51,123 nucleotides of DNA, from assembly GCA_002718655.1 (NCBI GenBank), contig PBFM01000052.1:1-51123 (forward strand), given 5' to 3'. Below are positions 18,884 through 27,517 of the stretch, piece after piece. The DNA comes from Fidelibacterota bacterium (lineage in GTDB: Bacteria > Fidelibacterota > Marinisomatia > Marinisomatales > UBA1611). Under the pieces are notes generated by a model. The model had not been told where the DNA came from. It was given only the letters and a program-made list of their open reading frames with translations, and did no database searches. Within the stretch, counting starts at the first letter, position 1. Each line of letters opens with the position of its first letter. The position numbers were made by a program, and so were the translations under genes.

Positions 18884-19748
18884 TAATATTTTTAATGCTC
18901 TTAAAACTTCGAGGATTGGTATGAAATCCTTATTAGATAGACTATCAAAAAAAAATATATCTGATAATGAGCTAGAGCAACTTGAGGAGCAGTTATTTCT
19001 ATCTGATATAGGATATGATTTAGTCAATAAAATTATTGACATAGCAAGGACGTATCCAGCAGATGGCTTTAAAGATAAAATTAGAAAAGAATTGCAATCA
19101 CTTCTGCCCAAACTTAATGATGTAAATATAGAAAAATTACCAACGATAAATTTAATTGTAGGTGTCAATGGCTCTGGTAAAACAACTTCTGCAGCAAAAC
19201 TTTCTTACTTTTATAAAAGTTTAGGATATGATGTCACACTTGTCGCTGCAGATACATATAGAGCAGCAGCAGTGGAACAATTAAAGATTTGGAGTGAGAA
19301 AGCCAAAACTAAATTAGTTTATAATAAAAAAACAAAAGATCCAGCCTCAATTGTTTTTGATGGTTTGGAATCTGCAGATGCAAATAAATCTGATTTAGTA
19401 ATAATTGACACTGCTGGTCGTATTCAAACAAATAAAAATCTCATGCAAGAGTTAGACAAAATAAATAGAATAATAGATAAACGGTTTTCACATTTTGATT
19501 TATCTTCATTTATAACTTTAGATTCAACAGTTGGTCAAAACACAATCTCCCAAGCTAAGGAATTCAATGAATATTGTAATCTAGATGGTGCAATATTGAC
19601 AAAACTTGATGGTACTGCTAAGGGGGGGGTTGTTTTTCCCCTATTTAATCAACTAAAAATCCCAGTTAAATTCGTTGGCGTTGGTGAAAAATTAACTGAC
19701 TTTGAAACATTTGACCCAGAAGCTTACATCAATGGTTTATTGGGATAA
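18876..19748 (+). CDS. ftsY: Signal recognition particle receptor FtsY
   Basis: A 290-residue SRP-family GTPase lacking the long acidic A domain found in E. coli FtsY, a normal compact form. An N-domain helix bundle (~1-85) precedes the G domain: G1 GVNGSGKTT, G2-region ADTYRAAAVEQL, G3 DTAGR, and the specificity element TKLDGTAKGG followed by the FtsY/Ffh C-terminal FVGVGEKLTDFETFDPEAYI. It docks the SRP-ribosome complex at the membrane. The G1 loop has Ser where most FtsY have Val (GVNGVGKTT), a minor variation. Coupled to the upstream phosphatidyltransferase by overlap. Confidence 0.95.
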   Translation: MINNIFNALKTSRIGMKSLLDRLSKKNISDNELEQLEEQLFLSDIGYDLVNKIIDIARTYPADGFKDKIRKELQSLLPKLNDVNIEKLPTINLIVGVNGSGKTTSAAKLSYFYKSLGYDVTLVAADTYRAAAVEQLKIWSEKAKTKLVYNKKTKDPASIVFDGLESADANKSDLVIIDTAGRIQTNKNLMQELDKINRIIDKRFSHFDLSSFITLDSTVGQNTISQAKEFNEYCNLDGAILTKLDGTAKGGVVFPLFNQLKIPVKFVGVGEKLTDFETFDPEAYINGLLG

Positions 19749-19768
19749 AATTTGTAGTTTTTATTATT

Positions 19769-21061
19769 ATGGAAAATAAAAAGACAATTAACTTGATAAG
19801 CTTAGGATGTGCAAAAAACCTGGTAGATTCTGAAATATTATTAGGTGGATTAAATAAATCGGGATTAAATATTACAAAGAATATTGAAAAAGCTGATACT
19901 GTAGTCATTAATACTTGTGGTTTCCTTGATATTGCTCGGGAAGAATCAATAGATGTTATATTAAATGCGGCAGAACTGAAAAAAAAAGGCTCATTAAAGG
20001 AACTTGTTGTGATGGGATGCCTATCAGAGAGGTATCCAGACGAATTAGAGAAAGAACTTCCAGAAATTGATAGAATTTTTGGAAGTAACGATCACAATCA
20101 AATCGTTTCTTTCTTAACCGGAAAAGATTTTGCTAAAGATGACCCGCTTTTCTTTCGTTCTCTATTAACACCAAGGCATTATGCGTATCTTAAGATAGCA
20201 GAAGGTTGTGATAATGGATGCTCATTTTGCAGTATACCTCTGATGCGTGGTCTTCAAAAGAGCAGAACTATATCATCCATCATCTCAGAGGCAGAAAATT
20301 TAATTCATAAGGGCACTAAAGAATTACTTATTATCGCACAGGACTCTACATCATATGGGTGGGATTTGAAAAAAAAAGTTTACCTTAGTGACCTGCTTTA
20401 TGAATTGAATAAATTAGATGGCATTGATTGGATAAAAATACACTATGCACACCCTGCACACTTATCTCAACGCATTATAGATGCCATAGCTAAATGTGAT
20501 AAGGTATGTAATTATTTAGATATGCCAATACAACATTCGTCAGATGATATTTTAAAATCGATGAAAAGAGGTCTTGGAAAAGAAGGAATAATAAACCGCA
20601 TATCTAGGTTGCGAAACGCTGTACCCGACATTGCTTTAAGAACTACCCTCATTGTTGGGTATCCAGGTGAAACTGAAGAAAATTTTGAAGAATTAAAAGA
20701 GTTTATCAAAGATACACGTTTTGATAGGTTAGGTGTTTTTACATATTCTGAGGAGGATGGTACCTCCGCAGCAAATTTGAATGATGATATACCTAGGCAA
20801 ATAAAAGATCAGAGGAAAAATGAGATTCTGGAATTGCAGCATGAGATTAGTCTTGAAAATAACGAAGCGTTTGTTGGTGAAACATTAAAAGTAATTGTGG
20901 ATAAATCTGGCGAAAGTATATCAGTTGGCCGTTCTGAATTTGATTCACCAGACATTGACAATATTGTCCATATTAATGGTAAAGTGCAGAAAGGCGAGTT
21001 TTGCAATGTGCAAATAACTGAAGTAAATGAATATGAATTGATTGGTGATGTTGTTCTTTGA
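19769..21061 (+). CDS. rimO: Ribosomal protein S12 methylthiotransferase RimO
   Basis: A 430-residue radical-SAM methylthiotransferase. The N-terminal MTTase domain has the three cluster cysteines (SLGCAKNLVDSE, INTCGF, VMGCLSERY), the radical-SAM domain has CX3CX2C as EGCDNGCSFCSIP near residues 147-159, and a TRAM domain closes the protein (ETLKVIVDKSGESISVGRS). The SLGCAKNLVDSE form separates RimO from the tRNA enzyme MiaB. It converts an aspartate of ribosomal protein S12 to its 3-methylthio form. Six bases separate it from the next gene. Confidence 0.94.
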   Translation: MENKKTINLISLGCAKNLVDSEILLGGLNKSGLNITKNIEKADTVVINTCGFLDIAREESIDVILNAAELKKKGSLKELVVMGCLSERYPDELEKELPEIDRIFGSNDHNQIVSFLTGKDFAKDDPLFFRSLLTPRHYAYLKIAEGCDNGCSFCSIPLMRGLQKSRTISSIISEAENLIHKGTKELLIIAQDSTSYGWDLKKKVYLSDLLYELNKLDGIDWIKIHYAHPAHLSQRIIDAIAKCDKVCNYLDMPIQHSSDDILKSMKRGLGKEGIINRISRLRNAVPDIALRTTLIVGYPGETEENFEELKEFIKDTRFDRLGVFTYSEEDGTSAANLNDDIPRQIKDQRKNEILELQHEISLENNEAFVGETLKVIVDKSGESISVGRSEFDSPDIDNIVHINGKVQKGEFCNVQITEVNEYELIGDVVL

Positions 21062-21067
21062 TTAAGT

Positions 21068-22309
21068 ATGTTAGGTCTTAAAGACAAAAAAAGAATTTGT
21101 GAAGTATCTGATTTATTATACAATACAAGTAGGAGGATAAAAATATTACGTTTTTTAAACTGGCCCGAATCAATCAAATATGAATTTTTTCAATCTGGGT
21201 TTGAGAAATTGCCAGTGGTGGAATATCCTAAGTTTGATGATAAAGAGATAAGGTCTGAATTAAAGACAGCTAGATTGAAACTTGGAGATCTTCCTTTTGA
21301 TGATTGGTTAAGAGAGAAATCCTATGATATAGAATCAGGTTTGGATTTGATTACTTCTTGCGGGAATAGCGAATTTTTTGAACACTCTTCAAAAATTTAC
21401 GGAACCCCAACAGATAGGCTAAAGGATGGGAAAACCACTCCATTAGAGATTGCAACTAATTTTGCTCATATTATAGAAAAGCAATCTCAGGCAAAGCAAG
21501 AAAGTAATAATTTTATGAGTTCGGGCTATGTAAGAAATCAGATTGAAAAAAAAATTAAAGAATTTTTTAATGACCGATGTCCCAAAGTAGTAATTGCAAA
21601 AGACATTACTGCTAGGGCAACCGCAACATCAAAGACAATTAAAATTAGAGAAAATGCAAATTTTACACAAAATGATATTGAACAACTTATTAACCATGAG
21701 GCATATACACATGTAGCAACGACATTAAACGGTCGTATGCAAAATGATGTAAAAATTCTTGGTGCTAATTATGCTACTCTTACAAAGACTCAAGAGGGTC
21801 TTGCAGTATTTTCAGAATTTATTTCTGGGTGTATGGATTTTAGAAGAATGTGCCGAATAATGGATCGGGTAAATGGCATACAAATGGCAATTGGGGGAGC
21901 GAATTTTATTGAAGTTTTTCGTTATTTTTTAACCAAAACTGATATTAAAACGGAAGCATATGAAAGTACGCGAAGAATTTTTAGAGGCGGTGTCATTACA
22001 GGGTGCTATCCTTTTACAAAGGACATAGTATATCTTGACGGGCTTGTACGAGTACACAACTTTTTGAGAGCTATTGTTGTAAATGGAAAATATGATGTTT
22101 TAAATCTACTGTTTTGTGGGAAAATTGATTTAAAGGATATTCCCGTAATATCAGAGATGAAAAAAGAAGGTTTAATTAAAAACCCTAAACTCATACCGAA
22201 ATGGTTAAAGAACAAAAACAATCTCATAAGCTATTTTTCATTATCCATATTTTCAGGAGAAATAAATTATCAAAAATCTGATAATTATTATCAAAAATTA
22301 TTATCTTAG
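21068..22309 (+). CDS. QEGLA-motif (DUF1704/MATCAP-like) metallopeptidase
   Basis: A 413-residue protein with a zinc-peptidase HExxxH as NHEAYTHVATTLNG near residues 213-226 and, about 25 residues later, TQEGLAVFSEF, whose glutamate is the probable third ligand. This QEGLA pairing defines a family called flavohemoglobin expression-modulating QEGLA proteins in bacteria; animal relatives (MATCAP/TMCP) are tubulin carboxypeptidases. The bacterial substrate is unknown. No signal peptide is evident, so it is likely cytosolic. It follows rimO by six bases. After its stop only a 55-base AT-rich gap separates it from the convergent minus-strand gene. Confidence 0.82.
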   Translation: MLGLKDKKRICEVSDLLYNTSRRIKILRFLNWPESIKYEFFQSGFEKLPVVEYPKFDDKEIRSELKTARLKLGDLPFDDWLREKSYDIESGLDLITSCGNSEFFEHSSKIYGTPTDRLKDGKTTPLEIATNFAHIIEKQSQAKQESNNFMSSGYVRNQIEKKIKEFFNDRCPKVVIAKDITARATATSKTIKIRENANFTQNDIEQLINHEAYTHVATTLNGRMQNDVKILGANYATLTKTQEGLAVFSEFISGCMDFRRMCRIMDRVNGIQMAIGGANFIEVFRYFLTKTDIKTEAYESTRRIFRGGVITGCYPFTKDIVYLDGLVRVHNFLRAIVVNGKYDVLNLLFCGKIDLKDIPVISEMKKEGLIKNPKLIPKWLKNKNNLISYFSLSIFSGEINYQKSDNYYQKLLS

Positions 22310-22364
22310 ATAATTAAAAAATGAAAAAAATTATCTTTGGAAGCAATACAAGTCTATTAATTAC

Positions 22365-24251
22365 TCAAAGTAAAGATTTTATTTTCTTAATCATATCTTG
22401 ATATTCTTTCTCTTCGAACAGTCTTGTCAGAAAAACAATTTTACCATCTTTATCAATTACAATGTTCCTGGTCACACCAGAATTTTTATCAGCAAACAGC
22501 CCAAAAATATTGGCTTCTGGGTCAAGTGCCATTGGATAAGTCGTACCCATCTCTTTTTGAAATTTTATTACAGTATCTAAAGGCTCATCTCTATCTACAC
22601 CGACTAATACGAGTCCTCTATTCTTATATGCTTGCCACACATCTTTTTCAAGATGAGGCATTTCTAATCTACATACTGAGCACCAACTTGCAGTGAATTG
22701 AAGAACTACGACATTTCCTTTAAGATCAGATAATTTTACCTTTTCTCCAGAAATATATTGCATAGTGAAATCTGGTGCCATCTCACCCACACCTACCACA
22801 TAGCCTCGTTCATCGACCCCTCTTTTATTAACCATATCAATAAATGGTTGGCTTCCTTTTCTGAGTTTCCGATCTTTAGTTACAGGGTCAACCTCATAGA
22901 GACCAAATTTCATACTGTAGCCCTCAGCCCATTCAAAATTATCCATCAGGCTCCAATAGAAATAACCTAGGATTTCGATCTTTTCTTTTATAGCCTGATT
23001 CATTGCATACAGGTACCGCTCTATAAAGAGAGGGCGGATATTGTCGGTGTTGTCTGCTAGGCCGTTCTCAGTCACATAAATCGGAACTCCTAATTTGCTG
23101 ATAGTTTTTAGTGCCCTGTAAAATCCTTCTGCATATAGCGGGTATCCCATATCTGTCATAATATCCTGTTCTCTGGTATCAAAAACAAAAGGTTCTGCCG
23201 GGTTAATCCTGCCCCTGACATGCATTCTAGAGTAATAATTTAATCCAATGAAATCAAGAGAGCCTGGTGCATTTGGGTTTGACATTTCATTGTCAACCAT
23301 ACCAGGCATATAGAATGATGAATTTCCAGTACTCAAGAACTCTAAAGGTGCATTTGTATAGACATCATTTAGTATCTTGCTGAAGGCCCAGTCCAAAAGG
23401 TGCCACCTTCGATGGGGGTCAAACTGAAATATGTTCTTTACAAGTCCAATTTGGTTTTCTTCTGCTCCTGGAATAGATTTTAGTTTGTGATAGGTCCTCA
23501 CATGGGCATTGAGCATATTTTCTAATACTGTTCCCGCGAGGACGGGATCTTTCTTTCCAGGTGGGAAGATTCCATTAAAGTAACCCTGAGCAACAAAGAC
23601 AGACGGCTCGTTGAATGTGCACCATATCGGCACAAGATTCATTAGTTCATTAAAAACTAGTTCTGAGAATTGAATGAAATGGTCAATATTCTCCTCATTT
23701 TCAAATGCTCCCATATTTTCAAACCAAATGGGGTGGGTGAAATGATGTAGGGTTACCACTGGAGTTATACCACCATTTAACAATGCTTTGCACATTTTGC
23801 GATAGTGAGATAATGCCTCTAAGTCATAGAATCCTTTTTGTGGCTCGATTCGGGACCATTCAATTGAGAATCTGTAATGATTGACACCCAAATCCTTCAT
23901 GAGAATAATATCTTCAAGGTATCGATTCCAATGGTCCGCTGCTATACCAGAACTATCATTATTATGTATTCTAGAGACACCTTGGTCATCGACAGATCTC
24001 TCCCAGACATACCAATTATTGTTTGTATTATTTCCTTCAACCTGGTGGGCTGCTGTTGCAGTTCCCCAGGCAAAGTTTAAGGGAAAGTGGATGTCACTAG
24101 TCTTTATGTTGTCCCAGTCCCATTCGATATCAGGATATGTTTGTGATAGATAGATTACACTTCCTATCCATCCGATAAGAAAAGTGCCTAAAAAGAGAGT
24201 GAGAACTTTCAAAAATGGTCTCAGGTCTCGTATCCTTGGTCTTTCATCCAT
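22365..24251 (-). CDS. Membrane-anchored GH1 beta-glycosidase fused to a TlpA-like thioredoxin domain
   Basis: One uninterrupted 628-residue frame. Residues ~14-34 form a membrane anchor. Residues ~55-475 are glycoside hydrolase family 1: [12 protein letters not shown], acid/base Glu215 in TFNEP and nucleophile Glu395 in VTENG, both intact. Residues ~487-628 are a redoxin/TlpA-like domain with WCSVC (Cys524/Cys527), VGVDRDEP and a conserved C-terminal strand ([14 protein letters not shown]). GH1 enzymes cleave beta-glycosides; TlpA-like domains reduce or exchange disulfides outside the cytoplasm. The anchor suggests both act at the periplasmic face. The start overlaps the end of the upstream CBS-like gene by 31 bases, implying co-translation. 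Confidence 0.9.
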   Translation of the reverse strand: MDERPRIRDLRPFLKVLTLFLGTFLIGWIGSVIYLSQTYPDIEWDWDNIKTSDIHFPLNFAWGTATAAHQVEGNNTNNNWYVWERSVDDQGVSRIHNNDSSGIAADHWNRYLEDIILMKDLGVNHYRFSIEWSRIEPQKGFYDLEALSHYRKMCKALLNGGITPVVTLHHFTHPIWFENMGAFENEENIDHFIQFSELVFNELMNLVPIWCTFNEPSVFVAQGYFNGIFPPGKKDPVLAGTVLENMLNAHVRTYHKLKSIPGAEENQIGLVKNIFQFDPHRRWHLLDWAFSKILNDVYTNAPLEFLSTGNSSFYMPGMVDNEMSNPNAPGSLDFIGLNYYSRMHVRGRINPAEPFVFDTREQDIMTDMGYPLYAEGFYRALKTISKLGVPIYVTENGLADNTDNIRPLFIERYLYAMNQAIKEKIEILGYFYWSLMDNFEWAEGYSMKFGLYEVDPVTKDRKLRKGSQPFIDMVNKRGVDERGYVVGVGEMAPDFTMQYISGEKVKLSDLKGNVVVLQFTASWCSVCRLEMPHLEKDVWQAYKNRGLVLVGVDRDEPLDTVIKFQKEMGTTYPMALDPEANIFGLFADKNSGVTRNIVIDKDGKIVFLTRLFEEKEYQDMIKKIKSLL

Positions 24252-25174
24252 TGATCATTTGGAAATTTGGTCATATAGTTTCTAATTCCATCAGGAAGTA
24301 TCACTAAACATTTCTGATCATCGTTTAATTGAGCGGCACTTTTTAAGGCTGCGACCATGGCAGACCCAGATGATCCTCCACACATTAGACCCTCTTTTTG
24401 GATTAATTTACGGGCCATGATGAATGACTCCTCATCTTCTGTTTTTACATATTTATCTATAAGGGAGTTATCTAGTACATCGGGAAAGAAATCGTATCCG
24501 ATTCCCTCTATTTGATAGGATTTAACTTCAGATCCACCTCCTAAGATTGAACCAATAGGATCGGCTCCAATAATAATTATCTCGGGTATTTCTTCCTTAA
24601 GTCGTTTTGCAACACCGGTGATTGTTCCACCAGTTCCTACACCCATGACCACCATATCAAGGTCCGTACCAAAGTCATCTAAAATCTCTTGTGCGGTTCC
24701 CTCGTAGTGAGCCTCAGGATTTGATGGGTTTGCGTATTGATCCAATATGTGAGAATCGGGTATCTCTTCTTGCAGTTTTTTTGCAACCCCAATATGACTT
24801 TCAGGATCGTCAAATGCTGCTTCAGTTGGTGTACGCACTATATCTGCGCCCAATGCTTCTAATGCAATCTGTTTTTCGTTGCTCATCTTTTCTGGCAATG
24901 TAATAATGCATTTATAACCTTTAACTGCAGCAGCAAGCGCAATCCCTTGCCCTGTATTACCAGAGGTGGGTTCTATCAAAGTGTCTCCTGGTTTGATTCT
25001 ACCAGATTTTTCTGCATCCTCAACCATTTTCCAACCAATTCTATCTTTGATGGAACCACCGGGATTCAAGAATTCACATTTGGAAAATAATTGACATTCA
25101 AGTTCCTTACCAATCTGTTGCACTTTTACAACAGGTGTTTTCCCAATAGTAGATAATATTGTTTCGTGTATCAT
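24221..25174 (-). CDS. Cystathionine beta-synthase-type PLP enzyme (catalytic core only)
   Basis: A 317-residue fold-type II PLP enzyme. The PLP lysine is Lys43 in [10 protein letters not shown] and the cofactor-phosphate loop is [10 protein letters not shown]. Blocks such as [50 protein letters not shown] and [14 protein letters not shown] resemble animal cystathionine beta-synthase more than CysK or CysM, judged from memory. It lacks both the N-terminal heme segment and the C-terminal CBS pair, so it is probably constitutively active. It condenses homocysteine with serine, or makes cysteine/H2S. It overlaps the GH1-thioredoxin gene downstream and is divergent from the EF-hand/NOX gene. The name cysteine synthase remains possible. 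Confidence 0.87.
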   Translation of the reverse strand: MIHETILSTIGKTPVVKVQQIGKELECQLFSKCEFLNPGGSIKDRIGWKMVEDAEKSGRIKPGDTLIEPTSGNTGQGIALAAAVKGYKCIITLPEKMSNEKQIALEALGADIVRTPTEAAFDDPESHIGVAKKLQEEIPDSHILDQYANPSNPEAHYEGTAQEILDDFGTDLDMVVMGVGTGGTITGVAKRLKEEIPEIIIIGADPIGSILGGGSEVKSYQIEGIGYDFFPDVLDNSLIDKYVKTEDEESFIMARKLIQKEGLMCGGSSGSAMVAALKSAAQLNDDQKCLVILPDGIRNYMTKFPNDQWMKDQGYET

Positions 25175-25260
25175 TTTTCTAATCTAAAAAACTATCGTTT
25201 TGTAAAAAGATCAATACATAAATTATGGGACATCAATCAATCTTAACATGAAAAACATCA

Positions 25261-26748
25261 ATGATAAATGAATCAAAAAAATTAGTTGGACCGTTCTTAA
25301 TCGATTTGAAGAATAAATTTAGGGATATTGCTGGTGAAGATCAACTTATAGATAAAACTGAGTTCAGAAACGGACTTGCTATTACTAACAATGAAATATC
25401 TGATAGATTATTTGAAATATTTGACCAAGATGATAGTGGTTCAATTGACTATGGCGAATTTATGTCCACCATTGAATCAATGATTGAAGGAACTGATCGC
25501 GAAAAAATCAAATTTGCCTTTCACCTTCATGATTTAGATAATAATGGATACATAGATCGAAATGAATTAAAAGTGCTTATCCAGCAGAGCTTTATTGAAA
25601 ATAATCTTGATTATGATGAGTTTCAGCTTGACCTTCTTGTGGATGAGTTTTTTGTAAGAGCCGATAGAGATTTGAGTGGCACAATTGATTTTGGTGAATT
25701 TCTAGATATCGCTAAGGAATTTCCTGATTTTATGGAAGGTTTTGCAGTGAACCCATTACATTGGTTGATACCAGATCGATATCAAAATAAAGAAAACAAG
25801 TCTCAGAAGAAAAATACTACTTCTTTTGCTTCAAAAATACAGGTGCAAGAGATTGGTGTATTTAAATGGTTGATGATACCTAGATTGATATTCATTTATA
25901 ATATATTGATAAATAGAAAAAAGAATCGTACCAATGTAGGCCTGCATTCAATAAGACTGTTGCCCTCTAAGGTACTGGAACTTACAATATCGACTCCAAA
26001 AGAAATGCTTTTTGATCCTGGAGATTATTTGTATATCAATTGTAAAGAAATATCATCGATTCAATGGTACCCGTTTAATATTATAAATAGAACTGAAGAA
26101 GGTGATCTCGTATTGCATGTTAAATCAAATAATGTTTGGTCAAATAAGCTATTTGATCAAACATTAGAAATAATAGGTAAAGATAATAAATTAGATTGGT
26201 CAATAAGAATTGATGGACCATATGGGTCGTCCAGTCGAGAGATTCTGCACACAGAGCATGCAATATTAGTTGGAGCTGGATTTGGTATATCTAAAATAGC
26301 GCCGGTCCTGCAAGATATTGTATTGAAGTTAAAAAATGGAGAAAGTAAGAAGCAGTTGAAAAAAGTAGATCTTTTTTGGTTAATTGAAGATAAAACCTAT
26401 TTTGAATGGTTTACTAAGATGTTAAGTGATTTAGAGGATGATAAGTCACCACAGTTCTTTAATTATCACATTTTCTTTTTAGATAGACCTCCAGAAGAAA
26501 TTTCCAGTAAAATGATGTACATATCAACTGATGTGTTAAAAAACGATACAAATATAGACTTAGTTGATAATTTGTGGAGTAGAACTAAATTTGGCATGCC
26601 TGAATGGAAACAAGAAATAGCTCGCATATGTTCCGGTGATAATGAATTAATTAAGAAAGTTTTTTATAGTGGACCATCCCGTTTTGTCGGTAGATTAAAA
26701 AAGGAATTGAAGCAACTGAGAATTCCGTTTAAAAAAGGATCATTTTAA
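25261..26748 (+). CDS. EF-hand NADPH-oxidase-like flavin dehydrogenase lacking the heme membrane domain (NOX5-like)
   Basis: A 495-residue protein. Three canonical 12-residue EF-hand loops lie at 55-66 (DQDDSGSIDYGE), 91-102 (DLDNNGYIDRNE) and 135-146 (DRDLSGTIDFGE); a degenerate fourth precedes them (AGEDQLIDKTEF). After a ~30-residue polar linker the NOX dehydrogenase half begins: FKWLMIPRLIF, LLPSKVLEL, FDPGDYLYIN, WYPFNI (FAD site), DGPYGSSSREI and LVGAGFGISKIAPVL (NADPH site), FEWFTKML, SRTKFGMPEW and VFYSGPSRFVG. Order and spacing follow eukaryotic NOX5, but the six-helix heme-binding domain between the two halves is missing. No transmembrane helix is evident. It likely moves electrons from NAD(P)H via FAD under calcium control to an unknown acceptor. 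Divergent from the CBS-like gene. Confidence 0.88.
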   Translation: MINESKKLVGPFLIDLKNKFRDIAGEDQLIDKTEFRNGLAITNNEISDRLFEIFDQDDSGSIDYGEFMSTIESMIEGTDREKIKFAFHLHDLDNNGYIDRNELKVLIQQSFIENNLDYDEFQLDLLVDEFFVRADRDLSGTIDFGEFLDIAKEFPDFMEGFAVNPLHWLIPDRYQNKENKSQKKNTTSFASKIQVQEIGVFKWLMIPRLIFIYNILINRKKNRTNVGLHSIRLLPSKVLELTISTPKEMLFDPGDYLYINCKEISSIQWYPFNIINRTEEGDLVLHVKSNNVWSNKLFDQTLEIIGKDNKLDWSIRIDGPYGSSSREILHTEHAILVGAGFGISKIAPVLQDIVLKLKNGESKKQLKKVDLFWLIEDKTYFEWFTKMLSDLEDDKSPQFFNYHIFFLDRPPEEISSKMMYISTDVLKNDTNIDLVDNLWSRTKFGMPEWKQEIARICSGDNELIKKVFYSGPSRFVGRLKKELKQLRIPFKKGSF

Positions 26749-26759
26749 GGGATATACAT

Positions 26760-26794
26760 ATGGTTGGAGGAGTGCTAATGACCCCTCCAACCAT
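26760..26794. terminator. Hairpin terminator between convergent genes
   Basis: A perfect 11-bp stem (ATGGTTGGAGG / CCTCCAACCAT) with a 13-base loop lies between the convergent NOX-like and hsp20 stops, followed on the plus strand by TTCTTATTG. The stem is GC-richer than its surroundings. It most likely ends transcription from the left; it may also serve the opposite direction, where the T-tract is poorer. Confidence 0.8.
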
Positions 26795-26804
26795 TTCTTA
26801 TTGT

Positions 26805-27245
26805 TTAGCTTACCTTTATGTCTATCTGCTTAGCTTTAGCAGTCTCTGTTTTTGGCAATTCTACATTAAGAATCCCATCTTTGAAATTGGCTTTTACTTT
26901 ATTTTCTAATATGCATTCAGGCAAAGTAAATGACCGGGAAAATGTTCCTCTAGATCTTTCTTTATAATGATAAATATCACTCTCATCATCACGCATACTT
27001 TCCCTTACTCCAGATATGGTTAGAACATCTTCGTTTATACTTACGGTGATGTTTTTTTTCTTAACTCCTGGAATATCAGAAGTTAAAGTAAATGACGTAT
27101 CACTTTCTTTAATGTCAACATCCATAGAACGACCTGTATTTTCATTTAAATAATAGTTCAAATCATCATTAAAAATTGAATTGAATATATTATCCATTCC
27201 ATTGAAAACGTTTGCCGGTTTTGGTGACCATTTGATTAGTGTCAT
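26805..27245 (-). CDS. Small heat shock protein, Hsp20 family
   Basis: A 146-residue alpha-crystallin protein. The crystallin domain spans ~40-135 with LTSDIPGVKKKNITVSINED, the GTFSRSFTLPE strand and the closing FKDGILNVELPK motif near residue 125. These ATP-independent holdases bind unfolding proteins as oligomers. A strong AAGGAG ribosome-binding site lies before the ATG. The upstream region contains three TTGACA-like copies (separate entry), and the gene appears to be transcribed alone. Confidence 0.94.
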   Translation of the reverse strand: MTLIKWSPKPANVFNGMDNIFNSIFNDDLNYYLNENTGRSMDVDIKESDTSFTLTSDIPGVKKKNITVSINEDVLTISGVRESMRDDESDIYHYKERSRGTFSRSFTLPECILENKVKANFKDGILNVELPKTETAKAKQIDIKVS

Positions 27246-27286
27246 TTTTGACTCCTTTTTTTAGTTTTTTAATTTCACTTAAGATA

Positions 27287-27389
27287 TGTCAAAAACAATA
27301 CCAATTACGATTAGAGTACATAATTTCATAAAAAATGTCAAAATGGCATTAATTGCCTAAAATTTCGTTTTTAAAGATGTCAAATTGAC
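27287..27389 (-). promoter_or_regulatory. Three TTTTGACA-type repeats upstream of hsp20
   Basis: On the minus strand TTGACA occurs three times before hsp20; on the plus strand these read TGTCAAAAACA (27287), TGTCAAAATGGCA (27336) and TGTCAAATTGAC (27378). The third contains a perfect odd palindrome GTCAA-A-TTGAC; the second is a near palindrome TGTCA-AAA-TGGCA. Spacing is 49 and 42 bases. They could be promoter -35 boxes or operator half-sites for a heat-shock or stress regulator. No convincing TATAAT is paired with them, so the role is open. The rest of the 272-base gap before tldD shows no gene. Confidence 0.4.
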
Positions 27390-27517
27390 TTAAATGCTAG
27401 TGGCGGAGCTTATATTGAAAATTATAACTAAATTTGTATCATTGGATAATGTATGATTAAATATTTAATTTTCATGGTATTTTAAATTATTGTCTATTAA
27501 TTCTGGAGATATGTAAA

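Noticed and set aside
27246-27517. tRNA or small RNA gene in the hsp20-tldD gap
   Set aside because: No cloverleaf could be built by eye; only the TGTCAA repeats stand out.
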